Positions 51,379 through 59,175 of a DNA stretch of 64,000 bases are shown here, one piece after another. The position numbers and the translations under genes were made by a program. Position 1 is the first letter of the stretch, and each line of letters opens with the position of its first letter. The notes under the pieces were generated by a model. The model made no database searches. It had not been told where the DNA came from and was given only the letters and a program-made list of their open reading frames with translations. Source of the DNA: an uncultured Bacteroidales bacterium (GTDB taxonomy: Bacteria; Bacteroidota; Bacteroidia; Bacteroidales; UBA932); contig CAJODQ010000017.1 of NCBI GenBank assembly GCA_905233345.1, positions 1 through 64,000 of the forward strand, written 5' to 3'.

Positions 51379-53961
51379 ATGAAGAAAAGGATCTTCCATA
51401 GTCTGATCGGTCTGGTCGCCTGCCTGCTGTGCGGCTGTGTCGAGCCTGTGCTGCCCGACACGGGCCGCGGCATCGCGCTGACCGTCGTCTGCGAAGATCC
51501 CGTCCGGACGAAGGCGCCGGTGTCGGGTGTGGACAATTACAACGAAAACCTCATCTCCTGGGTGGATTTCTTCTTCTATCCCGGTGAGAACCCCACGGGT
51601 CCGGCGGTGCTGCACAGCCGCGTCACGTCGGGCGAGCGCTCCGAGGCGGAATTCAAGATCAAGATCTCCCAGGGAGATGCCTACCGCCTGTTCCCGCTTT
51701 CTCCCGATACGCGCAAGGCGACGGTCCTGGCCGTGGTCAACTGCCCCCGTACACTGGTCGTGGACGAGAACGACCTCTCCGGCACGGACCTGGCCACCCT
51801 GTATGCCGAGGTGATCGAGAGTGATTTCACCGCCCCCGCCAACCACAAGCAGACACATTTCATGATGAGCGGCACGACCGTGCTGGACCTCAGTGCGGAA
51901 GGCCGTGAGACGGAACTGGTCACATCGGGACGCCTCGATGTCAGGCGCTACGCCGGCAAGCTGACCGTGTCGGTCCATCTGGCCGATACCGTCACCCTCA
52001 ATACCTACGAGAAATGGCATCCGATGCTCGAAGAGATGGAAGTCTATCTGGAGAACGGCGTCAAGACGGTGAAACTCTCGGGCAAGGACGACGCCCCGGA
52101 CTATTTCAGCTTCTCGAACAACCGCAAGCGTTTTGCCCACAGGGACCCGCAGACCGATTCGGTGGATATCTTCTTCCAGCCGACCCCGATCGGCGACAAG
52201 CTGTACTACAACACCTACCCGATGTACATGTATCCGCAGTCGTGGGAGGAAGGCTCCGACGACCGGGCGGCCGGCCTGTGTGAGCCGGACCTGAAAGTGA
52301 TCGTTCCGTGGTACTGCGACCCGGACGATGAGCACGGCGTAGTCTCGAACCAGAAGCAGTGCTATTACAAGGTGTTGATGCCCGGAAACTTCCAGTCGGA
52401 GTTCCGGAGAAACTACTGGTATCACCTTGATATCGATATCGAGATCCTGGGTGCGCTGAGCGGGGAGAACGCCGTTCCCATTTCCTCGGGCTCCTGCTTC
52501 ATCGTGCCCTGGCAGAACCAGTCCCAGGCCATCAGCCACGAGTCCAGCGTCGGCAAGGCCCGCTACCTGTCGGTGAACCGCGACTCGCTCCTGCTGCAGA
52601 ATGTCAACAGCGTGCGCATCCCGTATCTCACGAGCCATCCGGCCATCATCAAGCCGGGCTCCATCCGCATGACGCGGCCGTACTATGGCGAGAAGACCTC
52701 GGGAAAACTGGGTGACGGCACGATCAGGCAGGTCACGGCCGACGGCGACATTTATCCGAAGGGTTCCTATTACCTCGACTACGACGGCGCACCTTTCTTC
52801 AACAGCAAGGAGGACATCCAGCAGACCTCGACCGTTGTCCTGACGCACCCGCTCAACAACGACTATACGGATCCGGCTTTCGACTACTCGCCGTATACCA
52901 TTTCCTTCACCCTGATCCACGAAGACAAGCCGGGCGGCGGCAGCATCGAGCGTCCGGTCGTGATCGTGCAGTATCCGGGCATCTATATCGACCGGCATAC
53001 GAACACCGACGCCAGCACGGTCGGCGGCACGACGCCGGTCTATACTTCGACGGGGCACTATAACCTGCAGTCCACCTATTGGGGCTATACCTTCGTGGAC
53101 GGTGCCTATAAACCCGACGATGCCGAAGGAACGAAGTTCACCTTCTATCCGGGCAAGCAGCAGGCACGCAAGAGCAACGGGTCCAGCGATCCCTACAACC
53201 GCCTGACGGACGATAACGACAAGAAGGACTTTCAATGGCGCACCGTCTGGTATACGGGCGGCAGCCCCGACCTCTACCAGATCCACATCACGGTGCTCGA
53301 CAACAGCGATTTCAGTATCGGTGACCCGCGCATGAGCACGATCGACAACCTGGACTATTCCTATAATGAGGATCATTCGGTGACGGACTCCAGGCTCGGC
53401 AGCCGCGGCGGCTTTGCCGTCGCCGCGTCCCTCCATCCGGAAGATGACGGTCAACAGACGCGCGAGCTCCGCTACTACCACCCGACGGATGCTTCCCACC
53501 GCACGCTCAACATGCTGGCGCCCAGTTACCGGGTCTCGTCGAAGTTCAGCGGCGTGGAATACGGCAAGATCGATCTCGAGCATGCCCGCTACCGCTGTGC
53601 GTCCTTCCAGGAAGACGGTTTCCCGGCCGGACGCTGGCGCCTGCCCACCCGCGGCGAAGTCCGTTTCATCGCCCAGCTGTCGGCCAACGGCATCTTCACC
53701 GTCCTTTTCAACAACAACGACACCTACTGGTCGGCCAACGGCGCCATCCGGATTTCAGGGCACACCGTCGTGGATTCTTCCGAACCGACAGCCTTGCTGC
53801 GCTGCGTGTACGACACCTGGTACTGGGGCGAAGACCAGAAAGAATACGATGACTGGCGCAGGAAGGATCCCGAATGGCTCGCCTTGCCGGACGGCGACGA
53901 GCCTTACCAGAAAAACAAGGAATTACGCAATAAATTCGTATGGGGGGACCGACCGCGATGA
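51379..53961 (+). CDS. Large fimbrial-cluster lipoprotein with FISUMP-like C-terminal domain
   Basis: The protein has 860 residues with lipid Cys20 (ACLLCGC, then VEP). Early on VVCEDPVRTKAPVSGVDNYNE marks the fimbrillin-type N-terminus with a possible Arg/Lys cleavage site. The body is beta-rich, with YYKVLMPGNFQSEFRRNYWYHLDIDIEILG split near residues 335-365. The C-terminus YRCASFQEDGFPAGRWRLPTRGE, then YWSANG, resembles the C-type-lectin/FISUMP-like end seen in Bacteroides fimbrial-cluster proteins. It overlaps the next gene by ATGA. A tip-adhesin role is likely but inferred. Confidence 0.75.
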   Translation: MKKRIFHSLIGLVACLLCGCVEPVLPDTGRGIALTVVCEDPVRTKAPVSGVDNYNENLISWVDFFFYPGENPTGPAVLHSRVTSGERSEAEFKIKISQGDAYRLFPLSPDTRKATVLAVVNCPRTLVVDENDLSGTDLATLYAEVIESDFTAPANHKQTHFMMSGTTVLDLSAEGRETELVTSGRLDVRRYAGKLTVSVHLADTVTLNTYEKWHPMLEEMEVYLENGVKTVKLSGKDDAPDYFSFSNNRKRFAHRDPQTDSVDIFFQPTPIGDKLYYNTYPMYMYPQSWEEGSDDRAAGLCEPDLKVIVPWYCDPDDEHGVVSNQKQCYYKVLMPGNFQSEFRRNYWYHLDIDIEILGALSGENAVPISSGSCFIVPWQNQSQAISHESSVGKARYLSVNRDSLLLQNVNSVRIPYLTSHPAIIKPGSIRMTRPYYGEKTSGKLGDGTIRQVTADGDIYPKGSYYLDYDGAPFFNSKEDIQQTSTVVLTHPLNNDYTDPAFDYSPYTISFTLIHEDKPGGGSIERPVVIVQYPGIYIDRHTNTDASTVGGTTPVYTSTGHYNLQSTYWGYTFVDGAYKPDDAEGTKFTFYPGKQQARKSNGSSDPYNRLTDDNDKKDFQWRTVWYTGGSPDLYQIHITVLDNSDFSIGDPRMSTIDNLDYSYNEDHSVTDSRLGSRGGFAVAASLHPEDDGQQTRELRYYHPTDASHRTLNMLAPSYRVSSKFSGVEYGKIDLEHARYRCASFQEDGFPAGRWRLPTRGEVRFIAQLSANGIFTVLFNNNDTYWSANGAIRISGHTVVDSSEPTALLRCVYDTWYWGEDQKEYDDWRRKDPEWLALPDGDEPYQKNKELRNKFVWGDRPR

Positions 53962-56900
53962 GACGATGCTTCTATATCTGGCTGGCCTTCGTGGCCCTGT
54001 TCTCCGTCCTGGCCTGCATGCGTGAGCTGCAGCCCGTTCCGGAGGTCGTTGACGAGGAACCGTTCCCGGAAGGGGAGCCGGTGACGCTCTCCTTCTCGCT
54101 CCCGGCCGAAGCCCCGACCAAGGCGCTGGAGGAAAACGGCGTGCTGAAGACCCTGCATATCGCCGTTTTCGGCAGTTCCGGCTATCTGAAAGAGTATGTG
54201 AAGGCAGTGGACCAGGGTCCCGGTACGCCCATCATGTATACGGATCCGTATGGCAATATCCGGGAAAACGTACCGGTCCGCAACTTCTCCGTGACGCTGA
54301 CCCTTTCCGAGAAGCCGCGTATCCTGCATTTCATCGGCAACGGGCCGAAAACCCTGCCCTTCGACGCCGACACCACCATCCTGTCGACCCTGATGTCCGA
54401 ATCGGGACAGGAGGGCTTCTGGCAGGTGAAGCGGGTGAACAGCATCGACGCGAAGAAGGAGAACGGCCATTATGTCAAGGACGCCGACGGGAACTACATC
54501 GCGGACGACGCCATCGTGAGCAACCTGACGCACGTGCCGTTGATCCGCAACTGGTCGAAGATTTCCATTGTCGCCGACCCGGAATCCGGCTTTACGCCCA
54601 AGAGCTTCGCGGTGGTGAATGTCCCGGACAAGGGCACCATCGCCCCGATGTACCGGATCCAGGGCTCTCTGGGGCAGGACTCCCTGGTGTTTGTCGAGCA
54701 CTACGACACGCTGTCGTTCGCCAGCCTGGAGCGGAAGGGCTATCCGGCCAGCCTGCCGGGCGACGCCCACTTTGTCCGTACGGTGCCCACGAAACAAGAC
54801 TTTGTGAACTGTACCAACGGGGTGGTCGCCTATCAAAACGGCCTGGGTGCCGGCTATCTCTATGAGCGTCCCATTCCGTCCGACGAGCTCGAACCGACCT
54901 TCATCATTGCGTACGGAACCTTTGCAGAAGACGGAAAAGACTACTTTTACCGCATCGACCTGGCCGACAAGGACGGATACTATGCGGTCTACCGGAATTT
55001 CTGGTATCGGATCGATATCCAGAAGATCGAATCGGTCGGCCACCTGACACCCGAGGCGGCGGCCAAGTCGTCGGGCGGCGCCAATGTCTCCTCCGACGTC
55101 GTCACCAGCCAGCTGGGCGACATCTCCGACGGCGTGGCGCGCCTGGTGGTGCAGCCCTGGATGACCCAGACTTTCCCCAGCCGGCAGACCGACAACCAGC
55201 TCCTGCATGCCAAGTTCTTTGCGGATCTCGCTTCGGCCGAGCCGGTCATGGACCCCGGCGCGGTGACGGTCGAAGTGCTGGAGATGAAAGACGACCCGCT
55301 GGATACCGTCATCACGGCGTGCAGCATCGGTCCCGCATCGGACGGGGAAGGAACGGAAAAAGGCTGGCGGACCATCACTTTCTCCACCTCGGACCCCGAC
55401 GACCAGAAAGTGCGGACGCAATATCTCCGGGTCACCGCCCATTATGACCAGGCGGGTGTGCCCAGGACGCTCTATCGGGATGTCGAAATCACCCTTCTGC
55501 CGCTTCAGGACATGGGGGTCTCCTGTGCGAAAGGAACCCTGAAGCGCGGCATCGGGCAGGAGCAGACCCTGTACATCACCCTCCCTGACGGCCTGCTCGA
55601 GTCGATGTTCCCGCTGAATTTCACCATCGAGGCGGAAAACCTGTCCCTGATGCCCAAGGTGGGCACCAACCTCCCCGTCATTGCCGGTATGAGCATCTCC
55701 GACGACGGTGAGCGGAAAGGGGAGCAGTCCTTCTACTTCGCCTGGACACTTTCGTGGGACGATTACCAGGCGGTCGCGCCGGTCCAGTCCCCGATCAATG
55801 ACGAGCAGTTCTTCCGGGTTTTCAGCTGCGACTTCGTGACGACCCGGGCCCTGAGCGCCACGACCATCTGGGTGGCCAACGAATTCTTCCACAAGGCCAA
55901 AACCTCCTTCACCAACAGCGACCTGTCGAACCTGCCGTACTTCTATGTGGAAGCGGCCGACATCAATGGCTGCACCGTCTCCATCGACCAGAACGGCCTG
56001 CAGTACCAGGTCGACAACGACGGCTGGATCAACTATACGGCGAAGGACCTGATTCCGCTGGATGAAGGGCAGAAACTGTACATCAGGGCCGGATCCGCCA
56101 CGGCGCCTGTCACCAACTGGAGCGGTGCCGCCAAGTTCAACTGTACGGGCACTTTCAACCTGGGCGGCAATCTCGCCTCGCTGGTTATCGGAGAGGATTA
56201 TGCGCAGGGAGCCGACCTGAGTTCCCTGGCCCCGGGCTGGACTTTCGCCAACCTGTTCCAGAAGAAAGCGGGCCTGCTGAAAGCTTCCGCGCTGGAGATC
56301 CCCATGACAACGATGAGTGCGAACGGATTCCAGAGCCTGTTTGAGGGCTGTGTGAACCTGAAGGAAGCGCCGGCCCTGCCGGCTGCCACGCTGGCGTCGT
56401 ACTGCTACCGCTATATGTTCAAGGGCTGTACTTCGCTGCGGACCGCGCCCGTCCTGCCCGCCCGTACGCTCGCACAGAACTGCTACGAACAGATGTTCCA
56501 CAGCTGTATCAGCCTGACCGTTGCGCCCACCCTGGTGGCTGAAAAACTGGTGAATGCCTGTTACAGCAACATGTTCAACGGCTGCACGCAGCTTGGCGAG
56601 ATCGCCATGATGGCCACCGACGTCTCTTCCAAGGACTGCCTGACCAACTGGGTGGCGGGTGTGCCGGCGGGCGGCACGTTCTACCGGCATCCGAAGATGC
56701 TTGAAAGCGGCTACAAGCGCGGCAACAACGGTGTCCCCACCAGTTGGGAACTCCTGCCCTGGGACGAGTTCCGCCTTGAAGTCGCGTCACCCGGATCCGT
56801 GTCCTACTCCGCTTCGGACCTGCTTTATTCCCTGAACTGGGGCGAGTGGGAAGAGTACACGGCCGGTGAAGCGATCAGCCTGGCCGTCGGCGACAACGTC

Positions 56901-58184
56901 CGCTTCATGAGTTCGGCGCCGGTAACGCGGGCTTGCGAAGGCACCTTCTCCTCGACGGTCGATTTTGCCGCGGCCGGCAATATCATGAGCCTGGTGGCGG
57001 GCGAAGATTACCGGACGGAGACCAGCGTGCCGGATGAGGGCTTCAGGGCCCTGTTCTCCGGCAATACCCACCTGACATCTGTCGCGGCACTGGACCTTCC
57101 CGCCCGGAACCTGGGCGTCGCCTGTTATGCGGAAATGTTCAAGAACTGCACCGGCCTGACCGCGGCGCCGGCCCTGCCCGCCACGACCCTGTCCCAGGAG
57201 AGCTACAAGGAGATGTTCGCGGGCTGTTCGAACCTGTCCATGGTCCTGTGCGACGCGGTCGACATCTCCGCGGCCAACTGCACGCAGGACTGGCTGCAGG
57301 GCGTGAAGAGCGCGGGCCTGCTGGCCGGCAACCATTACGGGACGGCCTGGCCGACGGGCAGCGCTTCCGGCGTGCCGGCCGGATGGGAAGCCAGCAACTA
57401 TTTCTTCGTGAAAGCGATGGAGGAAGGCGCCAGCGTGAAGCTGGCCCGGAATTGCAGCATCTCGTACAACGGTCTCGACTGGGTGTCGTATACTTCCAAT
57501 ACGAACGTGAGCCTCGAACCGGGCAAGCCCGTGTATTTCAAGTCCGGTTCCGCGGCCTCGCAGACCCCGGCCTGGGGTTCGAATCAAGGCGCTCGCGCCC
57601 TGACCGTGGCGGGCGCGTATGTGGAAGTGGGCGGCAACCTCGCTTCGCTGGTCGCCGGCGACGACTTTGTCGTGGAGGGACCGGAATTGCGGGGATACAT
57701 GTTTGTCAATTTCTGCCTGAACAACAGTCTTCTCCGCGAGGCGACCCATCTGGAATTCCCGATGCTGACCTGCGAGCCGGGCTGCTACAAATCCTTCTTC
57801 GACGGTTGCAAGAACCTGCTGCACGGACCGGAGATACTGCCGGCCACGAAGCTGGCGGCGACTTGCTACCGGAATTTCTTCTATAACTGCTCCTCCTTGG
57901 AGCGAGGTCCTGTGCTGCCTGCCACAACCATCGTCGCAGAGTGCTATCAGCGTATGTTCTGGGGCTGCACGTCCCTGACCTGGGTGAAGATGATGGGTAC
58001 CAATTACATCGAGAGTGCCTTCAAGTCCAGCAACGACGGCTGGATGCAGAACGTCCCGAGCGGGGACGACGCTGTCGCCAGGGGCTGCGTCTTCGTCATG
58101 AACGCCGATGCGCCGGTCAATCTGCTTCCTCGCGATAAGTTCGGTATTCCGGAAGGCTGGACCATTCAAACCGCTACCCCTTGA
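53958..58184 (+). CDS. Giant fimbrial-cluster lipoprotein with three BspA-like leucine-rich modules
   Basis: The protein has 1408 residues with lipid Cys20 (FSVLAC, then MRE). I start at 53958, where ATGA overlaps the previous stop. Residues about 30-670 look like the fimbrillin-type beta domains of DUF4906-like cluster proteins. Then come three modules, each of a beta domain of about 90 residues (NLASLVIGEDY or NLASLVAGDDF) followed by BspA-like LRR units such as MFKGCTSLRTAPVLPARTLA, MFAGCSNLSM and FFDGCKNLLHGP. Module 1 starts near 670, module 2 near 945 and module 3 near 1150. BspA repeats in other Bacteroidetes bind host matrix proteins. Confidence 0.82.
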   Translation: MRRCFYIWLAFVALFSVLACMRELQPVPEVVDEEPFPEGEPVTLSFSLPAEAPTKALEENGVLKTLHIAVFGSSGYLKEYVKAVDQGPGTPIMYTDPYGNIRENVPVRNFSVTLTLSEKPRILHFIGNGPKTLPFDADTTILSTLMSESGQEGFWQVKRVNSIDAKKENGHYVKDADGNYIADDAIVSNLTHVPLIRNWSKISIVADPESGFTPKSFAVVNVPDKGTIAPMYRIQGSLGQDSLVFVEHYDTLSFASLERKGYPASLPGDAHFVRTVPTKQDFVNCTNGVVAYQNGLGAGYLYERPIPSDELEPTFIIAYGTFAEDGKDYFYRIDLADKDGYYAVYRNFWYRIDIQKIESVGHLTPEAAAKSSGGANVSSDVVTSQLGDISDGVARLVVQPWMTQTFPSRQTDNQLLHAKFFADLASAEPVMDPGAVTVEVLEMKDDPLDTVITACSIGPASDGEGTEKGWRTITFSTSDPDDQKVRTQYLRVTAHYDQAGVPRTLYRDVEITLLPLQDMGVSCAKGTLKRGIGQEQTLYITLPDGLLESMFPLNFTIEAENLSLMPKVGTNLPVIAGMSISDDGERKGEQSFYFAWTLSWDDYQAVAPVQSPINDEQFFRVFSCDFVTTRALSATTIWVANEFFHKAKTSFTNSDLSNLPYFYVEAADINGCTVSIDQNGLQYQVDNDGWINYTAKDLIPLDEGQKLYIRAGSATAPVTNWSGAAKFNCTGTFNLGGNLASLVIGEDYAQGADLSSLAPGWTFANLFQKKAGLLKASALEIPMTTMSANGFQSLFEGCVNLKEAPALPAATLASYCYRYMFKGCTSLRTAPVLPARTLAQNCYEQMFHSCISLTVAPTLVAEKLVNACYSNMFNGCTQLGEIAMMATDVSSKDCLTNWVAGVPAGGTFYRHPKMLESGYKRGNNGVPTSWELLPWDEFRLEVASPGSVSYSASDLLYSLNWGEWEEYTAGEAISLAVGDNVRFMSSAPVTRACEGTFSSTVDFAAAGNIMSLVAGEDYRTETSVPDEGFRALFSGNTHLTSVAALDLPARNLGVACYAEMFKNCTGLTAAPALPATTLSQESYKEMFAGCSNLSMVLCDAVDISAANCTQDWLQGVKSAGLLAGNHYGTAWPTGSASGVPAGWEASNYFFVKAMEEGASVKLARNCSISYNGLDWVSYTSNTNVSLEPGKPVYFKSGSAASQTPAWGSNQGARALTVAGAYVEVGGNLASLVAGDDFVVEGPELRGYMFVNFCLNNSLLREATHLEFPMLTCEPGCYKSFFDGCKNLLHGPEILPATKLAATCYRNFFYNCSSLERGPVLPATTIVAECYQRMFWGCTSLTWVKMMGTNYIESAFKSSNDGWMQNVPSGDDAVARGCVFVMNADAPVNLLPRDKFGIPEGWTIQTATP

Positions 58185-58218
58185 TCTTTTCGTGAAAGAA
58201 ATCACTGTAAATAGCTGT

Positions 58219-58254
58219 GAAACAGGCCGTCTAGCGATAGATGGCCTGTTTTTT
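58219..58254 (+). terminator. Terminator between the two fimbrial operons
   Basis: 13-bp arms AACAGGCCGTCTA (58221-58233) and TAGATGGCCTGTT (58238-58250) pair with one G-T pair, followed by six Ts. Confidence 0.9.
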
Positions 58255-58256
58255 CC

Positions 58257-58265
58257 GGGGGGGGG
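58257..58265 (+). repeat. Homopolymeric G9 tract upstream of fimbrial operon 2
   Basis: Nine consecutive Gs lie between the terminator and the -7 box at 58333. An AT-rich near-palindrome GCTAATTTTT-GAAC-AAAAAATAGC follows directly (58267-58290). A tract of this length can slip during replication. Confidence 0.75.
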
Positions 58266-58332
58266 TGCTAATTTTTGAACAAAAAATAGCTAAAAAGTCC
58301 CGAAAAAGACACCATCGATTCTAATTGTTCTA

Positions 58333-58364
58333 TAATTTTGTATGTTAAAGATACTAGCACTTGT
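58333..58364 (+). promoter_or_regulatory. Promoter and conserved start element of fimbrial operon 2
   Basis: TAATTTTG (58333-58340), nine bases, then GATACTAGCACTTGT (58350-58364), identical in sequence and spacing to operon 1. No -33 TTTG is evident, which suggests dependence on an activator or alternative sigma factor. The ATG follows 9 nt after the element. Confidence 0.65.
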
Positions 58365-58373
58365 AAGTGAACT

Positions 58374-59150
58374 ATGAACAAGTTGCCCGACAAAGTAATG
58401 ACAAGTATCCGTAAGGTACTGGCAACAGCGATTTTAGGCTTCTTTTTCAACACGATCGCTGCAACAGGCTCTTTCGCCCAGGGGGCTCCTGCGCCCCGGG
58501 CGGACGATGTGTTGTCCCAGGTCCTCGACACATTGACCCGGAGCGGACAGGCCACGGGCGTCATCCGCCACCAGGAACCGGCCATCGTCTATCGTCCGCA
58601 CAACCCGGCAGCGGTCTTCTCTATCCGCAACAACCTGGCCTACGACGCCACGGGTACCATGAACCTCAGCGTTGAATTCGCGCTGGGCCGTCATGCGAGC
58701 CTGGGCCTCGGCTTCGGTTTCAAGCCCTGGGACCGCTTCTTCTTCTGGGACCATGATGAGGCCCTGGTCAAGAAATGGCGCAACCTGTCCGTCACGCCGG
58801 AGTTCCGATACTACCTGAAAACGGTGAGCCGCGGGCATTTCTTCGGCGCGAACCTGCTTTGGCTGCATTACAACGCGGCGGGGCTCGACTTCCCCTGGGG
58901 AATCTATCCCGACGTGCGCGACCAGCGCCTGCAGGGTGACCTGCTGGGCGGCGGCGTGTTCTACGGCTATGCCTTCCCGCTGGGCCGTCACTGGCGCATC
59001 GAAGGCCTGCTGGGCGTGGCGGGCGGCCGCTATGCCGACGACACGTTCCGCTGCGAGCACTGCGGCCAGTCGACCGGCTCCCGCTCCGGCGCCGCTTTGC
59101 TGCCGAATGTCGGCGTGAACGTCGTGTTTACCATCGACAAGAAAGAATAA
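58374..59150 (+). CDS. DUF3575-type outer-membrane barrel protein
   Basis: The 258-residue protein has a signal peptide ending near ATGSFAQG. FSIRNNLAYDATGTMNLSVEF, a barrel strand pattern (ASLGLGFGFKPW, RYYLKT, HFFGANLLW) and GGVFYGYAFPLGRHWRIEG match DUF3575, a small outer-membrane barrel family often placed at the head of fimbrial clusters. An unusual RCEHCGQ (CxxC) lies in the C-terminal part. It is the first gene of fimbrial operon 2, and operon 1 has no equivalent. Its role in pilus assembly is not known. Confidence 0.82.
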   Translation: MNKLPDKVMTSIRKVLATAILGFFFNTIAATGSFAQGAPAPRADDVLSQVLDTLTRSGQATGVIRHQEPAIVYRPHNPAAVFSIRNNLAYDATGTMNLSVEFALGRHASLGLGFGFKPWDRFFFWDHDEALVKKWRNLSVTPEFRYYLKTVSRGHFFGANLLWLHYNAAGLDFPWGIYPDVRDQRLQGDLLGGGVFYGYAFPLGRHWRIEGLLGVAGGRYADDTFRCEHCGQSTGSRSGAALLPNVGVNVVFTIDKKE

Positions 59151-59175
59151 TATAATCAACACATCCATTACAATT

